A DNA stretch of 64,000 nt from Artemia franciscana (lineage: Eukaryota; Arthropoda; Branchiopoda; Anostraca; Artemiidae): the NCBI RefSeq assembly GCF_032884065.1, contig NC_088873.1, positions 9,249,702-9,313,701 of the forward strand. Direction: 5' to 3'. The notes beneath the pieces were generated by a model that did no database searches, was not told where the DNA came from, and saw nothing but the letters and a program-made list of their open reading frames with translations. This document shows positions 34,992 to 47,095 of the stretch, one piece after another. Position 1 is the stretch's first letter. The number at the start of each line of letters is the position of its first letter. The position numbers and the translations under genes are program-made.

Positions 34992-36176
34992 TCAAGCCTG
35001 ATATTGTACGATTTCGTCGATATCTTTGATTTCGGGCTGCAAGCCAAAAACTGCCATGTCACTGCCTTTGCTGACGTATTTACATATGTATTTGATTGCC
35101 TTTACGGAGTTACAGTATTCAACGTTTATGTGTGCATTAAATGTTTTTGATAATAATGGGGAATATGGAACAACCCACTGGTTATCTACTTCGATGGTGG
35201 TACCGTTAAGCTTCTTTATAATTGCTGTTTTACCGCCATCTTCAGTAGATCTTCTTCTATATTGTGGGTAACCATCATTGCCAGTAATTGTGTTGGATAC
35301 TAAAAGTCGAGGACATTGCTTTGTGCACCTTCCTTTGGCCATGCATGGTGAATTTTCGTTCTGTGCACCGCAAGGTCCATGTATCATATTTTTTACAATA
35401 ATATCATGTAACCCCTTATCGACATTTTCATCAGGTATTTCAGCGGAAATCACATCATCAATTTCGTTCGAAGTAATTTTTTTATGTAGCCAGATTAGTA
35501 TATGTGCGTGTGGCAAACCTCGTTTTTGCCATTCCACTGAGTACATCCAGCATCGCACTGACCCAAACACTTCAAAATTTACTATGTAGTTTATCAGTGA
35601 TTTCAACTTTTGCCGGAAGACACGGGCCGTAATGTCATGCCTATGAACCGCCGATTGTCCTTGAAGTAAAAGCTGCAGTATCTCGTCCCAAGATTCATTA
35701 CATGTAAATGTAATAAATAAATCTGGACGACCATAGAAACGAACATACGCAATAGCATCTTGAGCATACTCATGCATATGACGGGGACTGCCAGCATATG
35801 ACGAAGGTAAAATTGTTAATCTTCCAACGTTTGTGGTATTACCGTCATTTATAACTGCATCTCGCAAATGAATGTATTGTTCAGAGCGGAGCTTGGTCTG
35901 ATTCAGGCGGATATATAGCAAACGTTCTGATTCAATTTTAGCATACATATTAACGACGAATTGGTGAAACAATTCACGGCATTTTAAAATATAATTTTCT
36001 TCATCCTGCAGAATCATTATTCTATAGGAATAATAATGCATTGCACTGCATTTCTTATTCATTTCTTTGTTAGTGGCTGGATTCATCAATTTAATAGTAA
36101 AGTGATAGCCGTCGGCTCCATCCCAAAAAAAAGATAGGATATTGTAGGGCATCGTAGCATCGATGAATTTCAGCAA
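34992..36176 (-). CDS. Helitron Rep core with HUH and Y2 motifs (best copy)
   Basis: A 394-codon open frame carries the Rep endonuclease core. In order: FWDGADGYHF; LPSSYAGSPRHMHEYAQDA; FITFTCNESWDEI; VEWQKRGLPHAHIL with the HUH metal site; a Cys-rich part (MAKGRCTKQCPRLL); VDNQWVVPYSPLL; and the Y2 pair in AIKYICKYVSKGSDM. Rep nicks and rejoins single strands at the Helitron ends; HUH binds the metal and the tyrosines attack DNA. The apparent N-terminus is a frameshift product near 36130 (an extra A in the AAAAAA run), and the C-terminus ends at the TGA near 34992. The catalytic segment is complete but the protein is truncated at both ends. Confidence 0.85.
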   Translation of the reverse strand: MLKFIDATMPYNILSFFWDGADGYHFTIKLMNPATNKEMNKKCSAMHYYSYRIMILQDEENYILKCRELFHQFVVNMYAKIESERLLYIRLNQTKLRSEQYIHLRDAVINDGNTTNVGRLTILPSSYAGSPRHMHEYAQDAIAYVRFYGRPDLFITFTCNESWDEILQLLLQGQSAVHRHDITARVFRQKLKSLINYIVNFEVFGSVRCWMYSVEWQKRGLPHAHILIWLHKKITSNEIDDVISAEIPDENVDKGLHDIIVKNMIHGPCGAQNENSPCMAKGRCTKQCPRLLVSNTITGNDGYPQYRRRSTEDGGKTAIIKKLNGTTIEVDNQWVVPYSPLLSKTFNAHINVEYCNSVKAIKYICKYVSKGSDMAVFGLQPEIKDIDEIVQYQA

Positions 36177-36816
36177 TTCTTAAGAACTGAGCGTTTCGCT
36201 TATGAAGAATAATATCTCGAGGTAAAAATTGATCACCGACCATAACGATTGCCACTTCGTCGATAGTTGGAGCATTGTATCTACGCACATGTTGGCCAGG
36301 AGGCGTTTTGTCAGCGGAAATAACAATTTTATGCGCATCAGTAGGCATCAAATCGATGGCTGTTTTGAACAGACGCACTAAATTATTATTTTCGTGGAAA
36401 AGATGTTGCAATTGGGAAACGATTGTCCTTTCAACGTTGGGAGAAATTTCGCAACGTGCATTCAATTCAGAATTTCTATCACTGATGAAGTACAATTGTA
36501 AAAATGTATGATTCTCGCCTGAGAATGGTAGAAGGGACCCTGCTCTGTGATAAATTTGCCCTTTTACTTTGAAAGTAGACATAAATTGATCTGGATTTTC
36601 GATTTGGGCTCCAAACGACGTCATTTGCAAACATGAGTTATATTTTCTGATTAGCGACAAAAAAACGCTTAGATTCTGACGTAGTTCCAGTAAGGAAAGT
36701 CTTCAATGGTTCTGGTGGTGCAGCCAATAGAGGAAGTTTAACTTTTCCTGAGGCGCAACACATTTCCATTGTTTCACCATTTAATTTCAAGGCCTTGCAA
36801 TAGGGACAAATTTTAG
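36091..36816 (-). pseudogene. Hel-16 Rep N-terminal part to the gap
   Basis: The frame 36091-36660 holds MTSFGAQIENPDQFMSTFKVKG, SDRNSELNARCEI, LMPTDAHKIVISADKTPPGQHVRRYN and MVGDQFLPRDIILHKRNAQ. After a frameshift near 36655 the upstream part continues to CPYCKALKLNGETMEMCC beside the gap. The apparent 195-codon frame spanning the gap is a chimera of two copies and should be ignored. Confidence 0.8.
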
Positions 36817-36916
36817 NNNNNNNNNNNNNNNNNNNNNNNNNNNNNNNNNNNNNNNNNNNNNNNNNNNNNNNNNNNNNNNNNNNNNNNNNNNNNNNNNNNN
36901 NNNNNNNNNNNNNNNN
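36817..36916. other. 100-N assembly gap
   Basis: Left of the gap is the Rep zinc-motif region of Hel-16 and right of it is helicase of another minus-strand copy. The 5' end of Hel-16 and the 3' end of Hel-17 are therefore unseen. Confidence 0.98.
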
Positions 36917-38335
36917 GATATTTCTTAAAAGTATTATTGGTACGCCTATTTTTAGTTGTAGCACGTGTGGTGGAAACCCTGAAAGATCTATGGAATTTAA
37001 AAATTCAGATGGATAATTAACCGCTTCATTTGGCTCCAAAACTGTGTCGACTGACTTGTAAAGGACTGCCTGGTCTCGAATCTTGGTCAAAACAATATTG
37101 TTGATTTCGTGGACGTCTATATTTTTGGGTGCGAGAATCGCTCTTTCACTTAGCCATTTATTATTTTTATAATTTTTTAGAATATTCGGAAATACTTTTT
37201 CAATCAATTCATTTTTGGACGTCACTAAATTACAGAAATCAGCAGGTAGTTGTATACGTCCTCAAATTGAGTCTATCGTATTATAAATGTCTTTTTGTTC
37301 CGACGTTAACTTGGAAATGTTATTTTGTACATACGACAATAGATCACTCGTACTGTAGCTTTGTTCACGATCCAATTCTACACATGTCGAAACAGCAGCG
37401 ATACGGTTAGGTGAAGGCCTTCCCAAATCCTAAAGAGGTTTGTTTGCCATACGTACGCACAAATCTTCTATAATAACTAAAGTGCAGTTATAAATTTCTG
37501 ATGTAAAATCAAGAGTCATATCTGACGTCTCTAACTGTTTTCGATGGAGTATATCTTCGGACATTTTTGACTTATATTTTTCCCATAACTCTGTAGGAGC
37601 TGATGGAGAGCAAGTTGTTAAAATGATGCCAAACAATGCACGAATTTGACTTGGGGTTGACGTTTCGCACGCGTCATTGATGCAGTTATCCCAGTGTTGG
37701 TCATTCTCCAATAAATTCAGAGCTTGGCATGCACTACGGCAAGTGTCATGTATAGTACCGTTTACAGTTCTCAAATACTCAAAGGATGTCGGACCGGGTA
37801 CATTCACCAAAAGAAGGCGTAGAAAGAAGCATTCATGTTGATTAGGGTGAACGGCGTAGAGTCTTCCTATCGTGGTATCTTTGAAGATGGTAGGTTGGCC
37901 GTCGACTGACTTACCCTGTTTTCGACGTTCAAATACTTTATTTTTAGTATCCACGTGTAATACGAAGGCACTTCAGTATACAGCAGTTTTTTTGCAAAAG
38001 AATCATTTTAGCAAAGCGAAAAAAAGCTGTTAATGTTGTATCCGGTGGATTAAGGACTCTTTGTTGCACGTTGGTTTCCGTGAAATAAACACGTTGACCA
38101 TTCTGTAAATGTACCGCTAAGTGAACAACAGCTGGACTACGTTCATGTATCGGAAATGAAAGAATTCGCCAAACAGCTTCATTACTGCTTATGTATCTTC
38201 CAGCCTGACATTGTACGATTTCGTCGAATTCTTTGATTTCGGGCTGCAAGCCAAAAACTGCCATGTCACTGCCTTTGTTGACGTATTTACATATGTATTT
38301 GATTGCCTTTACGGAGTTACAGTATTCAACGTTTG
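36917..38335 (-). mobile_element. Hel-17, Helitron body fragment
   Basis: This minus-strand copy runs from the PIILLRNI helicase segment (at the gap) to the Rep HINVEYCNSVKA region. It has the shared DIYDTI/DSISGR-type joint (near 37270) that deletes helicase motifs I-III. At about 38335 (TTCAACGTTTG) it ends abruptly against plus-strand Hel-18 sequence. Stops include TAA near 37431 and single-base losses near 37950 and 38010. Confidence 0.8.
37430..38264 (-). pseudogene. Hel-17 Rep C-terminus and linker
   Basis: Two frames, 37430-37954 (KNKVFERRKQG to MANKPL) and 37944-38264 (MAVFGLQPEIKEFDEIVQ, IHERSPAVVHLAVHL, then a frameshift after FF), cover the part of Rep after the Y2 motif and the linker. 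The helicase continues at 36917-37430 without Walker motifs. Confidence 0.8.
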
Positions 38336-38362
38336 GTACGTAAAATTTTTTTCTAACATCAA

Positions 38363-38495
38363 TGTTAGAATGAACACTGAAATATTGAAAAACATTGAAA
38401 AAGGTAGAATGTTACCAAAAAGCAAAACCAGGCTTGCGGTTCAAAGAGGAATGGCCAGATTAAGAATGGATCGTGGATCAGGTGACGTCACCTGA
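38363..38495 (+). pseudogene. N-terminal fragment similar to the 56122-56400 ORF
   Basis: The plus-strand frame NVRMNTEILKNIEKGRMLPK, followed by a basic stretch (LAVQRGMARLRMDRG), matches the start of the minus-strand ORF at 56122-56400 (NLRMNIDKLKNIEKDRMLP). The nucleotide match is also clear (AAAAACATTGAAAAAG, AGAATGTTACCA). It then runs into repeat sequence. It is probably the start of another STPR-type protein. Confidence 0.5.
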
Positions 38496-38514
38496 AAAAA
38501 CTGGATCAGGTGAC

Positions 38515-39930
38515 GTCAAAACTGAAAAAACTAAAAAAAGGCAAAAACTACAAAAAAAACTAAAAACTAATAAAAAAAATAAAAAAGCTAAAAAACTAAA
38601 AAAACTAAAAAAAGGCAAAAACTACAAAAAAAACTAAAAACTAATAAAAAAAATAAAAAAGCTAAAAAACTAAAAAAACTAAAAAAACTAAAAAAAGGTA
38701 AAAAACTAAAAAAACTAAAAACTAAAAAAAACTAAAAAAAAGGAAAAAACTGAAAAATAAGCTAAAATAAAGGTAAAAACCAATAAAAAACTAAAAAAAA
38801 AACTGAAAAAACTAAAAAAAGGCAAAAACTACAAAAAAAACTAAAAACTAATAAAAAAAAGTAAAAAAGCTAAAAAACTAAAAAAACTAAAAAAACTAAA
38901 AAAAGGTGAAAAACTAAAAAAAATAAAAAATAAAAAAAAATAAAAAAAGGAAAAAACTGAAAAATAAGCTAAAATAAAGGTAAAAACCAATAAAAAACTA
39001 AAAAGAAAAAAAGGAAAAAACTAAAAAAAATTTTCATCTAAAAAACTAAAAAAAACTAAAAAAGGTAAAAACTAAAAGAACTAAAAAAGAAAAAATAAAT
39101 GACGACACTCAAAGAGAAAGCGACCAGGTCAAAAGGAATGTTCGATTAGCAATCAACAAAGCACCGGGACACAGGGAGTATAAATGACGACCAGGACATA
39201 AGTAAAAAAAAACTAACAAAACTAAAAAGAAGGTAGAAACTACAAAAAAACTAAAAAGAAAAAAAAACTAAAAACTAATAAAAAAAAACTAAAAAATCTA
39301 AAAATCTAAATAAACTAAAAAAGAAAAAAAAAGGAAAAAAATAAAGGAGAAAAACAAAACTTAAAAAAAGGCAAAAACTACAAAAAAAAAACTAAAAACT
39401 AATAAAAAAAGTAAAAAAGCTAAAAAACTAAAAAAACTAAAAAAACTAAAAAAAGGTAAAAAACTAAAAAAAAATAAAAAATAAAAAAAAACTAAAAAAA
39501 GGAAAAAACTGAAAAATAAGCTAAAATAAAGGTAAAAACCAATAAAAAACTAAAAAGAAAAAAGGAAAAAACTAAAAAAAAATTTCATCTAAAAAACTAA
39601 AAAAAACTAAAAAAGGTAAAAACTAAAAGAACTAAAAAAGAAAAAAATAAATGACGACACTCAAAGAGAAAGCGACCAGGACAAAAGGAATGTTCGATTA
39701 GCAATCAACAAAGCACCGGGACACAGGGAGTATAAATGACGACCAGGACATAAGTAAAAAAAAAACTAACAAAACTAAAAAGAAGGTAAAAACTACAAAA
39801 AAACTAAAAAGAAAAAAACTAAAAACTAATAAAAAAACTAAAAAATCTAAAAATCTAAATAAACTAAAAAAGAAAAAAAAAGGAAAAAAATAAAGGAGAA
39901 AAACAAAACTAAAAACGAATGTATATACAG
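38515..39930 (+). repeat. Strand-asymmetric A-rich tract
   Basis: About 1.4 kb is made of A runs of 3-8 separated by CT, GG or C (AAAACTAAAAAAGG, AAAGCTAAAAAAC), almost free of longer mixed sequence, with short minisatellite interludes near 39100-39210 and 39650-39760. Similar tracts occur at 25150-25990, 26095-26240 and, inverted, at 40745-40975, 45120-46130 and 46550-46850. Confidence 0.85.
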
Positions 39931-40165
39931 ACCGGGACACCGGGATACAAATGACGACCGGGACACAGGGAATATAAATGACGACCGGGACACAGGAACA
40001 CAACTACAACGGGGACACCGGGGGAAACAGAGGGACACAACTACAATGGCGCGTAACTATTATGGCGCTTAACGACTTACGCGCGCGGGGGGGCTTGGGG
40101 GGGGGGCGCGAAGCGCCCCCACCAACTAGGTGTTGGGGTGGCGCGAAGCGCCACCCCAACAGCTA

Positions 40166-41699
<1,534 letters not shown>

Positions 41700-41701
41700 T
41701 A

Positions 41702-41746
41702 CTAGCTGTTGGGGTGGCGCTTCGCGCCACCCCAACACCTACAACA
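41702..41746 (-). repeat. Solo Helitron 3' terminal hairpin
   Basis: A minus-strand CTAG (41702-41705) and terminal hairpin with ACACCTA lie two bases from the 5' end of Hel-19 and are joined directly to plus-strand Rep sequence of Hel-20 at about 41747. Only the terminus is present. Confidence 0.8.
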
Positions 41747-43843
41747 CTATCAGCTTTTTTTTCGCTTTGCAAAAATGATTCTTTTGCAAAAAAACTGCTG
41801 TATACTGAAGTGCCTTCGTATTACACGTGGAATACTAAAAATAAAATATTTGAACGTCGAAAACAGGGTAAGTCAGTCGACGGCCAACCTACCATCTTCA
41901 AAGATACCACGATAGGAAGACTCTACACCGTTCACCCCAATCAACATGAATGCTTCTTTCTACGCCTGCTTTTGGTGAATGTACCCGGTCCGACATCCTT
42001 TGAGTATTTGAGGACTGTAAATGGTACTATACATGACACTTACCGTAGTGCATGCCAAGCTCTGAATTTATTGGAGAATGACCAACACTGGGATAACTGC
42101 ATCAATGACGCGTGCGAAACGTCAACCCCAAGTCAAATTCGTGCATTGTTTGGCATCATTTTAACAACTTGCTCTCCATCAGCTCCTACAGATTTATGGG
42201 AAAAATATAAGTCAAAAATGTCCGAAGATATACTTCATCGAAAACAGTTAGAGACGTCAGACATGACTTTTGATTTTACATCAGAAATTTATAACTACAC
42301 TTTAGTTGTTATAGAAGATTTGTGCATAAGTATGGCAAACAAACCTCTTCAGGGTTTGGGAATGCCTTCACCTAACCGTATCGCTGCTGTTTCGAGATGT
42401 GTAGAATTGGATCGTGAACAAAGTTACAGTACGAGTGATCTATTGTCGTATGTACAAAATAACATTTCCAAGTTAACGTCGGAACAAAAAGACATTTATG
42501 ATACGATAATGCATTGTGTCGATAACAACGTTGGAGAAATTTTCTTTTTGGATGCGCCAGGAGGTACTGGTAAAACGTTTGTGATAAAACTGATTCTGGC
42601 ATCAATTCGATCTAAAAATGATATAGCGTTGGCAATTGCGTCGTCCGGAATAGCCGCAACATTGCTGCCTGGTGGAAGAACTGCTCATTCCGCTTTGAAA
42701 TTGCCTCTGAACTTGCATTCTACAGAAACTCCCACGTGCAATATTTCCAAATCATCTGGGATGGGTAAAGTATTGCAGCAATGCAAACTTATTATTTGGG
42801 ATGAGTGCACAATGGCACACAAAAAATCGCTCGAGGCTCTGGATCAATGCTTGAAAGATTTGCGAGGGAAGTCGAAACCCTTTGGCAGCACCTTAATATT
42901 GCTTGCGGGAGATTTCAGGCAAACATTACCTATAATACCTAGATCAACTCCTGCAGACGAAATGAATGCTTGCCTGAAAAATTCTAATTTAAGGGCACAC
43001 GTAAAAACATTAAAATTAACTACAAATATGCGTGTCCGATTGCAAAACGATGACTCTGGTCAAACATTTTCAGATCAATTGCTGGCAATGGGAAACGGAA
43101 AGCTCCCAGTAGACTCAATTTCAGGACGTATACAACTACCTGCTGATTTCTGTAATTTAGTGACGTCCAAAAATGAATTGATTGAAAAAGTATTTCCGAA
43201 TATTCTAAAAAATTATAAAAATAATAAATGGCTAAGTGAAAGAGCGATTCTCGCACCCAAAAATATAGACGTCCACGAAATCAACAATATTGTTTTGACC
43301 AAGATTCAAGACCAGGCAGTCCTTTACAAGTCAGTCGACACAGTTTTTGAACCAAATGAAGCGGTTAATTATCCATCTGAATTTTTAAATTCCATAGATC
43401 TTTCAGGGTTTCCACCACACGTGCTACAACTAAAAATAGGCGTACCAATAATACTTTTAAGAAATATAAACCCACAAAAGCTTTGCAATGGCACTCGACT
43501 TGCCGTAAAAAAAACAATGGAAAACCTAATAGAGGCCACAATCCTGACAGGGCCTTTTGAGGGTGAGGCTGTTCTTATTCCTCGCATTCCCATGATTCCA
43601 ACAGATCTGCCTTTTCAATTTAAAAGATTGCAATTCCCAATTCGATTAGCATTTGCAATCACCATTAACAAAGCTCAAGGTCAATCATTAGAAAAATGTG
43701 GTATAGATCTTAATACTGATTGTTTTTCCCATGGACAATTGTACGTTGCATGTTCGAGGGTCGGTAAACCTGACAATCTTTTTATATGCAGCGACAATTG
43801 GACAGCGAAGAAAGTTGTATATTCGCAAGTTTTACGCAGTTAA
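41714..43843 (+). CDS. Helitron Rep-helicase C-terminal half: intact Pif1-like helicase
   Basis: A 709-codon frame; homology to Rep-helicase begins about 41747, so the first dozen residues come from the hairpin and no true start is present. Residues 20-260 are the Rep C-terminal linker. The helicase follows: Walker A GGTGKT at 283-288, Walker B WDEC with D363/E364, GDFRQTLP near 400, a [11 protein letters not shown] motif near 655 and CSRVG at 680. It stops at TAA 43841-43843. This family unwinds DNA 5' to 3', and in Helitrons it drives strand displacement during transposition. It lacks Rep and the STPR domain, so it is the best-preserved helicase but not an autonomous protein. Confidence 0.85.
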   Translation: MALRATPTPTTLSAFFSLCKNDSFAKKLLYTEVPSYYTWNTKNKIFERRKQGKSVDGQPTIFKDTTIGRLYTVHPNQHECFFLRLLLVNVPGPTSFEYLRTVNGTIHDTYRSACQALNLLENDQHWDNCINDACETSTPSQIRALFGIILTTCSPSAPTDLWEKYKSKMSEDILHRKQLETSDMTFDFTSEIYNYTLVVIEDLCISMANKPLQGLGMPSPNRIAAVSRCVELDREQSYSTSDLLSYVQNNISKLTSEQKDIYDTIMHCVDNNVGEIFFLDAPGGTGKTFVIKLILASIRSKNDIALAIASSGIAATLLPGGRTAHSALKLPLNLHSTETPTCNISKSSGMGKVLQQCKLIIWDECTMAHKKSLEALDQCLKDLRGKSKPFGSTLILLAGDFRQTLPIIPRSTPADEMNACLKNSNLRAHVKTLKLTTNMRVRLQNDDSGQTFSDQLLAMGNGKLPVDSISGRIQLPADFCNLVTSKNELIEKVFPNILKNYKNNKWLSERAILAPKNIDVHEINNIVLTKIQDQAVLYKSVDTVFEPNEAVNYPSEFLNSIDLSGFPPHVLQLKIGVPIILLRNINPQKLCNGTRLAVKKTMENLIEATILTGPFEGEAVLIPRIPMIPTDLPFQFKRLQFPIRLAFAITINKAQGQSLEKCGIDLNTDCFSHGQLYVACSRVGKPDNLFICSDNWTAKKVVYSQVLRS

Positions 43844-44717
43844 TTTGTATTTCGGAACCAAATGAAGCGGTTAATTATCCATCTGAATTTTTAAATTCCA
43901 TAGATCCTTCAGGGTGTCCACCAAACCTGCTACAACTAAAAATAGGCGTACCAATAATACTTTTAAGAAATATCAACCCACCAAAGCTTTGCAATGGCAC
44001 GCGACTTGCCGTAAAAAAAAACAATGGAAAACCTAATAGATGCCACAATCTTGACAGGGCCTTATGAGGGTGAGGCTGTTCTTATTCCTCGCATTCCCAT
44101 GATTCCAACGGATCTGCTTTTTCAATTTAAAAGCTTGCAATTCCCAATTCGATTAGCATTTGCAACCACCATCAACAAAGCTCAAGGGCAATCACTAGAA
44201 AAATGCGGTATAGATCTTAATACGGATTGCTTTACCAATGTACAATTGTATGTTGCATCTTTGAGGGTCGGTAAACCTGACAATCTATTTATACGCACAG
44301 ACAATGGGACAGCGAAGACTGTTGTATATTCACAAGTTTTACGTAGTTAATTTGTATTGTATCTATCTATCTATCTACCTATATAAAAAGGAGTTGTGTG
44401 TAAGCATGTTTGTTTGTTTGTAAAAAGAGCGTTTGCATATGACGTCATTATTAGTACATACGGCTTTGTATATGGACAGACAATGGGAAAGCCAAGAATG
44501 TTGTATATTCGCAATTTTTACGTAGTTTGAAACACATATATAAATCTATCTATATTCACAGGTGGGACACAGGGACACAACTACAATGGCGGGTAACTAA
44601 TATGGCGCGTAACTAATATGGCGCGTAACGACTTACGCGCGCGGGGGGGCTTGGGGGGGTGCGAAGCGCCCCACCAACTAGGTGTTGGGGTGGCGCGAAG
44701 CGCCACCCCAATAGCTA

Positions 44718-44718
<1 letters not shown>
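41747..44718 (+). mobile_element. Hel-20, 5'-truncated Helitron with intact helicase
   Basis: It begins abruptly within Rep and contains the open helicase. A duplicated helicase tail (43852-44350), the 3' region (44350-44600) and the terminal hairpins end with CTAG at 44715-44718 in TA. Near 44357-44395 the 3' region carries a second 5'-terminus-like sequence (TCTATCTATCTACC then AAAAAGGAGTTGTG). Confidence 0.85.
43852..44350 (+). pseudogene. Duplicated helicase C-terminal module
   Basis: Immediately after the helicase stop, the last roughly 165 codons are repeated, from [15 protein letters not shown] to YSQVLRS, about 10-12% diverged at a glance ([23 protein letters not shown]). An extra A near 44010 shifts the frame, so 43786-44067 and 44024-44350 are the two pieces. 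The Arg-finger motif reads SLRVG rather than CSRVG. Confidence 0.8.

Positions 44719-44773
<55 letters not shown>
44719..44773. repeat. (TA)n microsatellite
   Basis: A pure TA run between the 3' CTAG of Hel-20 and the truncated minus-strand Hel-21. Confidence 0.95.
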
Positions 44774-44776
<3 letters not shown>

Positions 44777-45815
44777 TTTAACTACGTAAAACTTGCGAAT
44801 ATACAACATTCTTTGCTGTCCCATTGTCTGTGCATATAAATAGATTGTCAGGTTTACCGACTCTTGAACATGCAACATATAATGGTCCATGGGAAAACAA
44901 TCCGTATTCAGATCTATACCTCATGATTCTAATGATTGCCCTTGAGCTTTGTTGATGGTGATTGCTAATCGACCATTCCCTGAGTCGCCATCGTCATTTA
45001 TATATCCCCCTGTGCACCCCGGCGTCCCCTTTGTAGTTATGTCCCTGTGTCCCGGTCGTCATTTATATTCCCTGTGTCCCGGTCGTCATTTGTATCCCGG
45101 TGTCCCGGTCTGTATATACATTCGTTTTTTAGTTTTGTTTTTCTCCTTTATTTTTTTCCTTTTTTCTTTTTTTTCTTTTTTAGTTTATTTAGATTTTTAG
45201 ATTTTTCAGTTTTTTTATTAGTTTTTAGTTTTTTTGTAGTTTTTACCATTTTTTTAGTTTTTTTAGTTTTTTTTTTTACTTATGTCCTGGTCGTCATTTA
45301 TACTCCCTGTGTCCCGGTCGTCATTTGTGTCTCGGTGCTTTGTTGATTGCTAATTTATATTATATTTATATTTATATTTTTTATATTTATTAATATTTTT
45401 TTAGTTTTCTTTTTCTCTTATTTTTCAGTTTTTTCCTTTTTTTTAGTTTTTTCTTTTTTAGTTTTTAGTTTTTTTTGTTTTTTACCTTTTTTTAGTTTTT
45501 TTAGTTTTTTTTTAGTTTTTTAGCTTTTTTAGTTTTTTTATTAGTTTTTAGTTTTTTTTTAGTTTTTGCCTTTTTTTAGTTTTTTTAGTTTTTTTTTAGT
45601 TTTTAGTTTTTTACCTTTTTTTAGTTTTTTTTAGTTTTTTAGCTTTTTTAGTTTTTTTTCTTTTTAGTTTTTTTTGTAGTTTTTACCTTTTTTAGTTTTT
45701 TTTCTTCTTTTGTATTAGTGTGAAATAATTCAGACGTCATATGCGGACAAACACGACGTCACTCGACAGACAGACAGACAGACATAACCCACAAACAACT
45801 TATTTTTATATATAT
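44774..45815 (-). mobile_element. Hel-21, non-autonomous Helitron
   Basis: Truncated at its 3' end in the TA run. It holds the helicase-tail remnant (44774-44990), minisatellite (44990-45120, 45280-45340), T-rich tracts (45120-45280, 45390-45700), GACGTC motifs near 45734 and 45764, and a 5' terminus at about 45798-45815. Confidence 0.75.
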
Positions 45816-46234
45816 TTATTCATATTTTTTTAGTTTTCTTTTTCTCTTTTATTTTTCAGTTTTTTCCTTTTTTTTTAGTTTTTTTCTTTTTTAGTTTTTA
45901 GTTTTTTACCTTTTTTTAGTTTTTTTTAGTTTTTTAGTTTTTTAGCTTTTTTAGTTTTTTTATTAGTTTTTATTTTTTTTGTAGTTTTTGCCTTTTTTTA
46001 TTTTTTTCAGTTTTTTTTTAGTTATTAGATTTTTACCTTTTTTTAGTTTTTTTTAGTTTTTTAGCTTTTTTATTTTTTTTTCTTTTTAGTTTTTTTTGTA
46101 GTTTTTACCTTTTTTAGTTTTTTTCTTCTTTTGTATTAGTGTGAAATAATTCAGACGTCATATGCGGACAAACATGACGTCACCTGATCCACACACAGAT
46201 CCACACACAGACAACTTATTTTTATATATATAGA
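45816..46234 (-). mobile_element. Hel-22, short T-rich Helitron derivative
   Basis: The element repeats the T-rich tract and TGTATTAGTGTGAAATAATTC motif of Hel-21 (first 20 bases cited) and ends in a complete 5' terminus with TC at 46233-46234, preceded by GATCCACACACAG motifs. Its 3' end is not visible. It may be a tandem duplicate of the 5' half of Hel-21. Confidence 0.65.
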
Positions 46235-47028
46235 TATATATATATGTTTTTAACTACGTAAAACTTGCGAATATACAACATTCTTCGCTGTCCCATTGTC
46301 TGCACATATAAATAGATTGTCAGGTTTACCGACTCTTGAACATGCAACATATAATTGTCCATGGGAAGAACAATCCGTATTCAGATCTATACCTCATTAT
46401 TCTAATGATTGCCCTTGAGCTTTGTTGATGGTGATTGCTAATCAAACATTTCCTGTGTCCCCATCGTCATTTATATATCCCCCCTGTGCCCCCCGGCTTT
46501 CCCGTTGTAGTTGTGTCCCTGTGTCCCAGTCGTCATTTATAGTTCCTTTTTTCTTTTTAGTTTTTTTTTTTATTTTTAGTTTTTTTTGTAGTTTTTACCT
46601 TTTTTAGTTTTTTTAATTTTAATTTTATTTTTTTTTAGTTTTCTTTTTCTCCTTTATTTTTCAGTTTTTTCCTTTTTTTAGTTTTTTTCCTTTTTCAGTC
46701 TTTAGTTTTTTTTAGTTTTTTATTAGTTTTTATTTTTATTTTTTTTTTAGGTTTTTTTTAGTTTTTTAGCTTTTTTTAGTTTTTTTAGTATTTTCTTTTT
46801 AGTTTTTTTTGTAGTTTTTACCTTTTTTAGTTTTTTTTTTCTTCTTTTATATTAATGCTAAAGCCAAGGTTCGAACCTGGAACCTCTCGGACCTAAAACC
46901 TGGAACATAACGCTTTACCAACTCAGCTACTTCGGCTTGAGTACATTCGTTTTTGAATTGGTATATGATGAAATAATTCAGACGTCATATGCGGACAGAC
47001 AGACAGACAGACATAACACACAAACAAC
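46235..47028 (-). mobile_element. Hel-23, non-autonomous Helitron with tRNA-like insert
   Basis: It starts with the helicase-tail remnant beside a short TA run (46243-46430), followed by minisatellite (46445-46545), T-rich tracts (46550-46850), a tRNA-like sequence (46857-46936) and the 5' region (GACGTCATATGCGGAC). It breaks at ACAAACAACT/GCGACATT (47028), just inside the 5' terminus. Confidence 0.7.
46857..46936 (-). tRNA. tRNA-like sequence, probably a pseudogene or SINE head
   Basis: Read on the minus strand, 80 bases begin GCCGAAGTAGCTGAGTTGG, which contains a good A box (TAGCTGAGTTGG), and end with a T arm CCAGG-TTCGAAC-CTTGG (B box GGTTCGAAC) and CTTTAGC. The acceptor ends pair with one mismatch. 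The middle is about 7 bases too long, seems to hold a duplicated GTTCCAGG, and gives no convincing anticodon stem. A functional tRNA is unlikely; an internal Pol III promoter is possible. Confidence 0.5.
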
Positions 47029-47095
47029 TGCGACATTAGAACTTAAAACAAACAGAAATTGTGCCATATATGAAAGGTTGCGAAACTTACTAATT
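47029..47095. repeat. Dispersed repeat also at window end
   Basis: GCGACATTAGAACTTAAAAC followed by AACAGAAATT and ATATGAAAG matches 63931-63985 (GCGACATTAAAACTTAAAAC). It abuts the truncated 5' end of Hel-23. The family is not identified. Confidence 0.65.

Larger units (their letters stand above)
32376..36816 (-). mobile_element. Hel-16, long Helitron with 3' end, cut by gap
   Basis: The minus-strand 3' CTAG is at 32376-32379, with both hairpins. The full helicase and Rep regions follow up to the CPYC zinc motif, where the scaffold gap begins. The STPR domain and 5' end are missing. Several frameshifts show it is dead, but its Rep core is the best in the window. Confidence 0.85.
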
